From contig NC_039359.1 in assembly GCF_003573695.1 (NCBI RefSeq), positions 140,021,939 to 140,085,938 of the forward strand: a stretch of DNA of 64,000 nt. Reading direction: 5' to 3'. Below are positions 36,205 through 46,508 of this stretch, piece after piece. The stretch is from Papaver somniferum (Eukaryota; Streptophyta; Magnoliopsida; Ranunculales; Papaveraceae). The notes beneath the pieces are model-generated. The model had not been told where the DNA came from, did no database searches, and worked only from the letters and a program-made list of their open reading frames with translations. The first letter of the stretch is position 1, and each line of letters starts with the position of its first letter. The translations under genes were made by a program, and so were the position numbers.

Positions 36205-37503
36205 TCATGCTTCAGTATTAATTCCATTAGAAGGAGATAATGGACGTTCTTCGCCAATGTTCTCATTATTGCCAACCTCTCCTTCATTTCGATTCTGATC
36301 TTCACCTTGATTAGCACCTTGATTATCGCCAGCAATTACTTCTTCAGAAGAGATTTCTTTTTCATTTTCATCTTGATTAACACCAGCAGTTGTTTCCTTA
36401 GAAGGAATCTCTTCTCCATCTTCCAAAAGAATATCCTCTGCACCACTTTCATAATCATAATCACTGTCAGCAGGACGAGGAACTTCATCATCATCTACTT
36501 CCAAAGGTTCGATTGATGTAGGAGGAAGAGATTTAGACAATAAAATATCATTTACAAGGACTTCAGCCCGGAGATGAACTTGACGAAGAAGTGCTCTCTG
36601 ATGATTCTTATCTTGAATATCCTTAAAGTAAGCAAGATAATCAAGTTTTCTTTCTGCTCGGTCGCGAGAACCAGTAAGGACAGAGACGAGTAATGCATTT
36701 TCTTTGCGAATTTTAGCATATTTAGCTTCCAAAACAGAAATGGAGTAATGAAGATTTTTCTCAAACTTTGCGAAAGGTAGAATACAAAATTTCAGTAAGA
36801 TGAAGAACTCAAAAACATATGACAAATAAAAGATAGTTAAGGCAGTCAAACTATTATGACTACCTTCCTTTTGCGAAATAAGATGTTGAATCAAGTTCAG
36901 ACAACTATTCTCCCAACGGTCCATCGCATCATCAAATTTATCTCCAAGTAAACCTTTAAGTCGAGACTGAAGATTTTTCTCTTTAGAAATAAGAAAGGCA
37001 TTTTTCTTCGCAAGAGAAGAATAAGATTCTTCTAATTTGGAATATTGTTCTTTAAGTTGATTCGCCTTTACACTTAAAGCTATTATACCTTGAATGAGTG
37101 TATCTCTTTCAGCGATAGATGACTCTGTTACTTCTTTAAGTTCATTTCTCAAAGAGTGAAGAGATTGCTCTTGGTCATCACATACTTTCTGAAGGATGCC
37201 AAGTTGTTGCGAAGATATTGCCATCTTATTTAAAAAAATTCGTTTCTCTTGAGATATAGATTTATTCTCATATGATAAAGATTTCATCCCAAGATTAGCT
37301 TTAGTTAAAGAATAAGAGAGGCGAGACATTTCATTACTTAATAAATCTTGCCTCTGAACTAATTGGGTATTTTCATTGGTAAGATTATTTATATGATCAA
37401 CAGAGTATGAATAGAGGTTATCTAATTGGTTATATTGATCCATCAAAATCACTTTATCAACACGGGCTTCTTCAACAGAAGATTCAAATTGATATCTCTC
37501 CAT
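36205..37503 (-). CDS. Antisense coiled-coil gene of N, main part
   Basis: An open frame of 432 codons, antisense to the element. The N-terminal two thirds is a long coiled coil (LTNENTQLVQRQDLLSNEMS, KANQLKEQYSKLEESYSSLA). The C-terminus is acidic and low-complexity (EPLEVDDDEVPRPADSDYD, then repeats of E, N, G, Q). The hydrophobic piece at 36863-36766 has GTAGTC at its start and TTTCGCAAAG at its end, so it is probably an in-frame intron. That leaves exons of about 37500-36864 and 36765-36205. Plant Gypsy elements are known to carry extra antisense ORFs beside the LTR, and G1 in this window has one too. Function unknown; a nuclear or structural role is guesswork. Confidence 0.65.
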   Translation of the reverse strand: MERYQFESSVEEARVDKVILMDQYNQLDNLYSYSVDHINNLTNENTQLVQRQDLLSNEMSRLSYSLTKANLGMKSLSYENKSISQEKRIFLNKMAISSQQLGILQKVCDDQEQSLHSLRNELKEVTESSIAERDTLIQGIIALSVKANQLKEQYSKLEESYSSLAKKNAFLISKEKNLQSRLKGLLGDKFDDAMDRWENSCLNLIQHLISQKEGSHNSLTALTIFYLSYVFEFFILLKFCILPFAKFEKNLHYSISVLEAKYAKIRKENALLVSVLTGSRDRAERKLDYLAYFKDIQDKNHQRALLRQVHLRAEVLVNDILLSKSLPPTSIEPLEVDDDEVPRPADSDYDYESGAEDILLEDGEEIPSKETTAGVNQDENEKEISSEEVIAGDNQGANQGEDQNRNEGEVGNNENIGEERPLSPSNGINTEA

Positions 37504-37619
37504 TATTCGTTTTTGGTTTAAGGCTTAACATGCGAAAGAGGGATTTCAAGGATAATTAAATATGGGAAGGATAAAATCATTAGAAAGACAAATTGAAGAC
37601 ACATATAAGGAAATCATAC

Positions 37620-38167
37620 CTCTCAGTTCATCATTCTTCTTGCGAAGGTTGTCGCGATCCAGCAAAACATTCTGAAGCTTTTGATTTTCGAGACGAAGAG
37701 CATTACACTCTTTTTCCAAATCTGTTTGCGAAGCAGCTCTGTCAGACAAAATACTTACTTAGAATTTCGTAAATACCAGACTTGACAGGATCAATAGGAG
37801 ACTTCTTGCCATCATCCAGGACCTCAGAAAAGACTTTGAAAGCAATGTCTATTCCTTCCACGGTTTCTTTCGAAAAGGGAAGAGGCTCAGATAGAGAACT
37901 GGCAATGATAGAAGGTTGAGAAACATTATCAACATGAGGAGAAGAAGTTTCATTCACAAAAGGATCAATAAGGGGAGTTTCAATCATTGAAAGGTCAGTT
38001 GAAGAAATGAAATCTGAGGCAGCCTTTTCGCGAATTGGAGATAATGGTTTAACTTGCGAAGATGTCGCAGGAGATTTAGAAGAGATAAGTAAGTGGAATT
38101 GAACAGAGGTTTCAACTGTTTTAAGATGGCGAGATTTCTTGAGAGGTTTATTGACATCCTTATCACC
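37620..38167 (-). CDS. Antisense gene of N, upstream exons
   Basis: Exon-like frames precede the main part. Piece a, about 38167-37759, follows an acceptor ATTCGCAG and ends in GTAAGT; it is Ser/Lys/Pro-rich (SPIREKAASDFISSTDLSMI). Piece b, about 37738-37620 (ASQTDLEKECNALRLENQKL), is a coiled coil and ends at GTATGA. Only 20 bases separate a and b, too short for a plant intron, so an intron may have been deleted or the frame broken. Which ATG starts translation is not clear. Confidence 0.5.
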
Positions 38168-38540
38168 CTGCGAATTACAATCCAGATAAGAAACATAGGC
38201 AACAATATTGTTATTAGAAAAGAATAATATTTCTTACTACCTTCTGATTCGCAGACTTTCTTTTGTGTACAACAATCTTATGCTACGGTTTGGGAATATT
38301 AGGGTTCTGAACCGTAAATTTGGTGGTGGAGGCGTTTTTGATGAAATAACAACACTATGGGAATCACATAAGCAACATCATTAAGTAAAGCAGTAAACAA
38401 GATCAATTTCGTTAAAACCCATAAGAAAGAAAAAAGAAAACTAATCTCGACGAATCCATGGAAAACACCATCAGGAAGATTAATTCTTAAAAATTAAGAA
38501 AGTTACAAACAGTGAAGATCTTCAGAGGGAACAATATGCA

Positions 38541-38834
38541 GATGAAGAAGAAAATAAAAATAGTAAAAGAAGAAGAAAGAAGAGAAGTTGCAATGGCAGA
38601 ATTTACGGAAGAATAATAGAGTTGCAGAGATGAGAGAATAAAAAGAGAAGAGAAAGTAAAAAGAAAATGGAAAGAAGAGTAAGAAGAATATATATAGAGA
38701 AGATTTTCTACTCGAAGAAATAAACACCATTAATACGAAAAGACGTGAGCGGTTAAAAAGCAGCGGTTACAGAAGACGTGTCAAGAAATAGATAGAATAA
38801 CGGATACGTGTGATAAATGCAGAATATGAAGAAA
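38541..38834 (-). promoter_or_regulatory. Promoter region of the antisense gene of N
   Basis: Read on the minus strand it has a TATA box (CTCTATATATATTC, 38686-38699), followed by about 130 bp of CT-rich leader, the pyrimidine patch typical of plant core promoters. Downstream on the same strand are the antisense exons. An inverted copy lies at 34877-35164. Confidence 0.6.
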
Positions 38835-38899
38835 TGAACAGTTGCGGCATTTCTCACATCATTCTCTACTTCGCAGAGAAGATATGAGAAGAGGTAAGA

Positions 38900-39371
38900 T
38901 GTAGGATCAGAATCTCGCAGCAATAATGCCTCAGCGAAATTATCAACAATACAACACAACAGTGTCGCAGAACAATTTCAGAAATGACATAATAAACGGC
39001 GTCAGCTAAAATCATGAGAAAAATGTGATGGTCCTGCGAAAATTAGAGAGTTTGCGAGATTAACATTTGTAAGGTAGCGAGAATGTCACAAGCCATATCC
39101 GAAAATAAAGGACAGATTAGCTGTCATCCACTATGTACTTCCCTATAAATAGTCGTTCAATTGTAAAGGAAATGAGAGAGATCTTTTTCTGGGTGAGAAG
39201 CAAGTAAATAGGAGAGAGAAAATCTAGAGCAGTGGTTATTCTTGATTCCTTTATCTTTTCTTGTAAGATTGTTCAAAGATTCATCAATAAAATTAAGATT
39301 GTTAATCTAAAATGAGTTGAATGATAATGAAATCATATGAGGGGTGTAGTGTAGGATTTCCTGCAACTACC
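38900..39371 (+). mobile_element. 3' LTR of element N
   Basis: Same length as the 5' LTR (472 bp). The last base is C instead of A. The CAAGG duplication follows. Confidence 0.88.
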
Positions 39372-39376
39372 CAAGG

Positions 39377-40724
39377 TAACCCCTATAAATTCCACAGCCG
39401 CACACCCCACAAGATATTACCATTACGCACAAGTTTAAAAGAACTCTCCCCCATTTGATGTCATTCCTGAAAGAACAACAAGAGCGACCTTAATTTCGAA
39501 AGAAAAGAAGGGTTTTTTAATTGGACACCAAAAACCATGGAAATGATTTTCTATATCCAAAACTCAATCAAATTAATCACATACTCAACAATCAAACCAC
39601 AAAAGTGATCAATTTAATTGATTGTGCTCAACATAAAAAAACTCACGTAGCTACGACTAAGATAACCACACGGAGATAACTACCTTAATCGTTCAAATAC
39701 TCAACATAAGGAAAACCTTACGGAATGTACGACTACATCAACCAATAGAACATGATTAGTATAGCCGTTCATATACTCAACACAAAAACTTGTGGAATAT
39801 ATGATAAACTCAACTAGATTAATTACAAGAGAACCTATAATTAATCTAATTGGAATACACAACCAAACTAATCACCGAAGCAATCAATTTAATTTTCAAA
39901 AGATTTTGCTCGACCAAAGAAGACTTTCGGAGCAAATAACTAAATAACCAATCAAGATGATTAATTTAGTTCAAGAATGATCAACATATAGCATCTCATG
40001 GAACAACCAACAAGGACAATATTAATCACATAGTTGTAAGGTGCTCAACATAAGATACACAATGGAGTCTTCACGGTAAAACATAACAAAATGGATCAAT
40101 GAAGATCAATATCGTGGATAACATACAAGAATCTATTTTATTTTCCATCACTATTTGCATAACAACATAATAGACTGTATCCTTGTCAAACAAAATATTT
40201 CATCCTATTTTCCATCAAATAAATGACTGCATAGGCATAACTTTTGTAATTGTCAAAAGGTCATTCGTCCTTTCATCAATAGGAATATCAATTTATGAAC
40301 GAATTTACTTTTGACACAATATGGAACCTTCAAGTTCACGGACGCTACGACTAGGTTAACCACACGGAGTTGACTATCTTAATCGTTCAAATACTCAACA
40401 TAAGAAAAACCTTATGGAATATACGACTACATCAACCAATAGAACATGATTAGTATATCCGTTCATACAAAGGATATGTATGAAAGCCCTTTGTAACATC
40501 CGTATGATTGAGCCAATTGGCTTTCGTACATATCCTTTGTAACACATAAATGCATCTCTCAATCATCCATAGCAAAACTTATATTGACAAATCCTCCAAG
40601 AAAAAGTATTGGTTAAGTCAAAAGGTTTCGTACATATCCGTGCATACAAAGGATATGTACGAAAGCCAATTGGCTCAATCATACGGCTGTCAGTCACACC
40701 TTTGAGAATCAAATATAGGGTGTG
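39377..40724 (-). mobile_element. 3' internal region of M3, rearranged
   Basis: It continues M3 after element N with the GATTAAATTAATC-type repeats (about 39560-40080). The second ORF seen in M4 is missing. Instead, 40348-40468 repeats 39652-39776 (CTACGACTA...CCGTTCATA), and 40440-40690 is a palindromic rearrangement. Confidence 0.75.
40440..40690. repeat. Palindromic rearrangement in M3
   Basis: The string ACAAAGGATATGTACGAAAG and its flank occur forward at about 40467, inverted at 40497-40542, and forward again at 40645-40685. The segment between the last two (about 40543-40628) is the reverse of M4 sequence near 46340-46400. This looks like a local inversion with duplicated ends. Confidence 0.7.
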
Positions 40725-41387
40725 TTACAGTTGAACTAAGGAGCCTTTATTCAACTTAGAGTTTCTCTTTTGTATAACAGAACTCTTGGTCTCAAAGACC
40801 AGACATAACTTTTGATCATAAGAATGATTTGAGGATATTGTATTAATATTATCATCAGAAGATTTGTCTCTTTTACAGAATGTCCCAAGTTCATGATTGG
40901 AAGAAACATTAGGAACATCTGTATTTACTTCTGAATGTAAAGTATCAGAATTTCTTGGTACATTAGATTGCTTTGAACATCCTTGAATGGAGATTTTACT
41001 CAATCGGCGTTCAATATCCAAGGCATCCTTTTCGAGGCTGGACTCAAAAGTCAAGCATGAAGACTGATCTTAAGTGTTGCCATGGACTTTGAAATCTCTT
41101 ACAATACCAAGAAGAGCATTGACATGGTGTTTTAACTGATTCATTATAACAGCTTGAATTCTAACAAGATTTAGAATCAATTTACTCTCTTCAGCTGTAT
41201 CCCATTCATTAGAAGAGAATGTCTCTTTTGAAGGGTAATCATGAACACTCATGCCATTGTTTGTCTGTCTCGTCGAACCACATAGTTTCTCTATATTCGA
41301 GATTGAACTTTTCTCTTTAATAGATTTAGATGAGAGAGAATCTTTATTACTGGTGACGCGTTTATCAGAGATAGTACTCTTGTCCAT
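40725..41387 (-). pseudogene. gag-like gene of M3 (stops)
   Basis: Starts MDKSTISDKRVTSNKDS as in M4. The frame is interrupted by TAA at 41070-41072 and again at 40725-40727; both positions are sense codons in M4 (GAA and CAA). The M4 knuckle-like CMVC is CLVF here. After 40725 the similarity runs into the rearranged region, so the C-terminal half is lost. Confidence 0.8.
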
Positions 41388-41438
41388 AGAGTCAGATCGC
41401 TACAAACACAGACTGATGAGGTCTTAGTGTGTTTGCCT

Positions 41439-41450
41439 GCTCTGATACCA
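41439..41450 (-). other. Primer binding site of M3 (initiator Met tRNA)
   Basis: The minus strand reads TGGTATCAGAGC, an exact match, two bases from the LTR at 41453. Confidence 0.85.
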
Positions 41451-41452
41451 AT

Positions 41453-43868
41453 TGAAAAAGCGGGGGTCTAACAACACCACCCAGTATTTCGCTTAGCAAT
41501 CTGTACGGACAAACTCCAATATACTTTTTATGAGAATCAACTAGACAGTTAGACTCGATCAATAAAAGATATATCAAAGAGTTTATATCTCAATCTCTCG
41601 ATTTGATCTTTACTCAAGCAAACGGAAATCTGCGAGTCTTTATCAAAGAGAGATAACTTGGATGGTACAAAAGACCAATGTCTAAGGATCAATCAATATC
41701 AATCAACAACCAAAGGTTGGATTTCCAATTGATGATCTTTAACACACAACATGTATTATTTCAATTATTTAAAATATAATGTGGAAAAGAAATAACACAG
41801 ACACCAGAAGTTTTGTTAACGAGATAACCGCAAATGCAGAAAGACTCCGGGTCCTAGTCCAGATTGAATACACACTGTATTAAGCCGCTACAGACACTAG
41901 CCTACTCCAAGCTAACTTCAGAATGGACTATAGTTAAACCCCAATCAGTCTCCCACTAATTCAAGGTACAGTTGTACTCCTACGCCTCTGATCCCAGCAG
42001 GATACTGCGCACTTGATTCCCTTAGCTGATCTCACCCACAACTAAGAGTTGTTGCAACCCAAAATCGCAGACTTGATAATAAACAAATCTGTCTCACACA
42101 GAAAAATCTATCAAAGGATAAATCTGTCTCCCACAGAAAAACCCTAGGTTTTTGTTCTGTCTTAAGATATAAAATCAAGGTGAACAGGAACCAATTGATA
42201 ATCTGGTCTTATATTCCCGAAGAACAGCCTAGATTAATCAATCACCTCTAAAGAATCCTTCTTGACTACACAAGCCGTTTGTCGAGGAATCACAAACAGT
42301 GAGACGAAGATGTTTGTGACTTCTTTATCTTGCCTATCGGAGAACTCTCACGATCTCAAGCCAATCAAAGATTGTACTCGTACGATAGAAGATGCAAGAT
42401 CAGATCACACAACTACAATAAAAGTAGTATCGGTCTGGCTTCACAATCCCAATGAAGTCTTTAAGTCGTTAACCTGGTTTAGACAAGAAAACCAAAGGTT
42501 AAAGCAGAATCGACTCTAGCGAGCGCACTAGTATCACACAGACTTGTGGGGATTAGTTTTGCACAATGCTAGATGTCTCCTTTATATAGCCTTCAAATCA
42601 AAGTTTTTCCTTAGTTACAAAGCAATCCATATTCACCGTTAGATGAAAACCTGATTTAGGTTCAAGCTAATATTTCTCAATCGTTAGATCGAAAACTTAG
42701 CTTGTCACACACACTTGGGTAGACGTTTACTGGGTTTGTGAAAACCATGCCCAAACGTGTAGGTGTATGTTGGTTCAATATAGTAACCCAAAAGTTTAAC
42801 CATATGAGCAATTCATATTAACCTAGTTCTTCTTCACCATGACTAGTTCAATTGACTCAAATGAACTAGTTAGAGAGTTTTTCAATTGCTATGAGATCTT
42901 ATGTAACTACACAAGACACAATTGAAACAAAGATGATTCGATTCGATTGAATCGGCTCATGAACTTTATAGCCACGGTTTGCATAAAGCATTCCTAAGTA
43001 ATGTAAGTTTCATGTTCAGAGCACATCTTTAGATCATAACCACTTAAGCTCACAAACAAGTTCGCGGACTTAAGGCAACCGGCAGAGTTTTCCAAACTCA
43101 GCAGAAAATCTCGGCAAAGAGACTTCTGCCAGTTCGCGGACTAGGTTTGCAGACTGAGTTCACGGACTGATCACGCAAACGAGTTTTTGGAAAATCCCAG
43201 CAGAAATTCTCGGTAAGAGAACTTCCATCAATTCATGGATTGAGTTCGCGGACTTGGAAAAGCCAATTCCTCCGGTTTCTCTCAATCAACAAAGTTCGAA
43301 AACTTCAGATAAAGGAATACATGGTTATGTAATCTAAACTCTCATTCCAATCATTGAGACATTATCAGAGGACGTTATATAGCCGTTATTCACATACCAT
43401 TTCACGTCAGAGCAATTCTCAAAGTAATTGAAACTTTTCATGACTTTCGTCACTAGGTGAAGATAAACTTGATCAAAGCGAAACGCTTTACCAACACACG
43501 ATTTCGAGAAAAAGATAAGTAGTGAATACTCAGCTCGAAATGTCAAATGTGTATGATCCAGTCTATATAGCATACGACTTTTTGTCTCATAAGAAGTAGG
43601 AGATAGAATAGATAGACTTTTGAGTGATAGATAAGTTCAAGTCTCCACATACCTTTTTGTTGATGAAGTTCCACGGTTCCTTGAGTAGATCTTCATCGTT
43701 GTATGATGAATCGCCATGAAGTCCTTGAGCTCAACTACACTTTTCTATCCTAGTCCGAGACTTAGCTATAATAGACTAGAAATCAAGACTCATAGTTTTG
43801 ATCATTAACATTGACAAACATGCTTGATATAGCAACGCATGCGAGGTCGACCGAGCTATGCTATAACA
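41453..43868 (-). mobile_element. Shared Copia LTR between M3 and M4 (2,416 bp)
   Basis: TGAAAAAGCGGGGG at the left; the right end is GCTATAACA, one change from GCTCTAACA. Primer site on the left, polypurine complement ATCTCCCCCTTTG on the right. Confidence 0.9.
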
Positions 43869-45663
43869 ATCTCCCCCTTTGTCAATTTTAGTGACAAAAC
43901 TATTAATACATATGGAATACAAAAAAGATAAACTTTAGTGGCTCCTATTCCATGGTCTAATCTTCAACGTTCCTTGAAATCTTCGTCCTTCCAAGTACTC
44001 CAATGATCCCAAAGGTTGTAAGTTTAGCACCACCGTTTTTGAAGATCCGTAGCTATAACAATGAGAGAAATCGAGATTCTCGATCATTATTATACAGTGT
44101 CATAGTATCATTATGTAACATCAAAGTCCAATTGCATCACGACTTTAACAACAATACTACGGTGATATGAATCACTCCCCCTTATAGTCAATACTCCATC
44201 TCGATCATGGAAACCACTCCCCCTTACACAATGATCCGAAAACCATATGTATTTGTAGTGTGAACTACATTATTTCTCCCCCTTTTTGTCAATAAAATTG
44301 GCAAAGGTAAAATAATGGGATCATAATGAAATTTCCACAAGAAACATTTCATACACTAAAAGAAAAAATACATACCAACTTAATTTAGATGCAATCATAA
44401 AGCCGAAGCTAAATGAATTCATCAAGGAGTTTTAATATACAAGGTAACCCCTATAAAATTCCACAGCCGCACACCCCGCAAGATATTACCATTAAGCACA
44501 AGTTCAAAAGAACTCTCCCCCATTTGATGTCTTTACCGAAAGAACAACAAGAGCGACCTTAATTTCGAAAGAAAAGAAGGATTTTTTAATTGGACACCAA
44601 AAACAATGGAAATGATTTTCTATATCCAAAACTCAATCAAATTAATCACAAGTAAACCCATGATTAATTTAATCGGAATACGCAACTAAATCAAACCACA
44701 AAAGTGATCAATTTAATTGATTATGCTCAACATAAGAAAACTCACGTAGCTACGATTAAGATAACCACACAGAGATGACTACCTTAATCGTTCAAATACT
44801 CAACATAAAAAAAACCTTGCGGAATATACGACTACATCAACCAATAGAACATGATTAGTATATCCGTTCATATACTCAACACAAGAACTTGTGGAATATA
44901 TGATAAAGTCAACTAGATTAATCACAAGAGAAACTATAATTAATCTAATTGGAATACACAACCAAACTAATCACCGAAGCAATCAATTTAATTGTCAAAA
45001 GATTTTGCTCGACCAAAGAAGACTTTCGGAGCAAATAACTAAATAACCAATCAAGATGATTAATTTAGTTCAAGAATGCTCAACATATAACATCTCATGG
45101 AACAACCAACAAGGACAATATTAATCACATAGTTGTAAGGTGCACAACATAAGATACACAATGGAGCCTTCACGGTAAAACATAACAAAATGGATCAATG
45201 AAGATCAATACTGTGGATAACATACAAGGATCTATTCTATTTTCCATCACTATTTGCATAACGACATAATAGACTTTATCCTTGTCAAACAAAAGATTTC
45301 ATCCTATTTTCCATCAAATAAATGACTGCATAGGCATAACTTTTGTAATTGTCAAAAGTTCATTCGTCCTTTCATCAATAGGAATATCAATTTATGAACG
45401 ACTTTACTTTTGACACAATATGGGACCTTCAAGTTCACGGACGCAAGCAATACATATCCCATAAAAATATTGCAATACTTCAAAACATATTAATACTGCA
45501 ATAATATCATCCTCCAAATATTTTTAGAATTTAAAAACCTAAAAAATAACATAAGAAGATGAAAACAAAAATAGCTATGTATAGTCACAATCTTCGCTAT
45601 TCAAGCTCTAGTTATTCTTCCAACTAATCCAAAAAAAAACATACTAGGAAACAAAAATACAAG
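43869..45663 (-). mobile_element. Non-coding 3' internal region of M4
   Basis: Polypurine tract, stem-loop 44101-44161, CCCCCTT runs and the GATTAAATTAATC-type repeats (about 44640-45160), then AT-rich sequence up to the ORF2 stop. No gene seen. Confidence 0.8.
44101..44161 (-). other. Conserved stem-loop (M4 copy)
   Basis: CATAGTATCATT (44101-44112) faces AACAATACTACG (44150-44161). All 12 positions pair if three G-U wobbles are allowed. The inner stem AAAGTC/GACTTT is perfect. Confidence 0.65.
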
Positions 45664-46095
45664 CTAGAGAGAATCAGACTCCATCGTTTTCCTGACAGCG
45701 AATAGGGATATGGGCAGTACATGATCCTCACAAGACATGGAGTCTTCGGGCTTGTGAACTCCAGCCTTCTCTGCTTCATCAGAGAGATGATTCTCTTTAC
45801 GAAGATCATTGATTTGAGATTTTATGAGACCAAGGTCAGACACAACCTTTTCCAACTCAGTTTTCACCTTATCAAGACCTTTTAAAGTATCAACAAGTTG
45901 TTGTTTTGCTTCCCCAAAGTACTTAACAAAGTCATGAACGACTTCAGCAGAGATCATATCATCCTTCTCAACATCTTCATGAGAATAAGAAAAGAAGCAT
46001 GAAGCATTGGGATGATCTTCATCTAAAAGTGTTCTCTTCCTCCTGGAATCAACCTCAACACTTTTGTCAAGAAATCCTTTTTCCGAAACCACCAT
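45664..46095 (-). CDS. Second ORF of M4, 143-aa helical protein
   Basis: ATG 46095 to stop 45664, intact. It has a charged start (MVVSEKGFLDKSVEVDSRRK), then SAEVVHDFVKYFGEAKQQLV and a coiled coil (LKGLDKVKTELEKVVSDLGL, KSQINDLRKENHL). It lies 413 bp after gag on the same strand. H and P carry ORFs of like position and character. No membrane segment, no zinc motif and no known family. As gag is also intact here, M4 is the best-preserved coding copy of the array. Confidence 0.65.
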   Translation of the reverse strand: MVVSEKGFLDKSVEVDSRRKRTLLDEDHPNASCFFSYSHEDVEKDDMISAEVVHDFVKYFGEAKQQLVDTLKGLDKVKTELEKVVSDLGLIKSQINDLRKENHLSDEAEKAGVHKPEDSMSCEDHVLPISLFAVRKTMESDSL

Positions 46096-46508
46096 AGAAA
46101 GAAGAGGAGGAAGACATTCTTTGAAAATCCAAAAACAACCAGGAGTACACGTATGTGACTTGTAACCCTAAGAAGTTGGATATTTATTCTTAGGGACGAC
46201 CATTTAAGGTTTTATCAAAAACGTTGACACAGGTCAAAACAGAATCCGTTCGAGTACAACAATTACCTATTGAAAATAAAGTCCTTAAGGCATTTGAAAA
46301 CATGACCTAACACACAAATTTTAAGACTCTATGCAACAAAATCTTTTGACTTAACCAATACTTGTTCTTGGAGGATCTATCAATATAAGTTTTGCTATGG
46401 ACGATAAGAAAATAGCCTAACTTATCAGATGCAAGCAACAACTATACCTGTTTTTAACACAAACTTACCCAACAGGGTTTTTTATGAGTAAGCTCTCGAA
46501 CCTTATGA

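Larger units (their letters stand above)
34370..39371 (+). mobile_element. Nested non-autonomous LTR element N (5,002 bp)
   Basis: Two 472-bp LTRs (34370-34841, 38900-39371) differ at 15 positions by my count (about 3%). The 5-bp duplication CAAGG flanks the element at 34365-34369 and 39372-39376. The primer site is at 34845-34861 and the polypurine tract at 38886-38899. No gag, protease, reverse transcriptase or integrase frame exists. The only gene-like sequence is antisense, 36205-38167. The element is inserted in the 3' internal region of M3. Confidence 0.88.
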
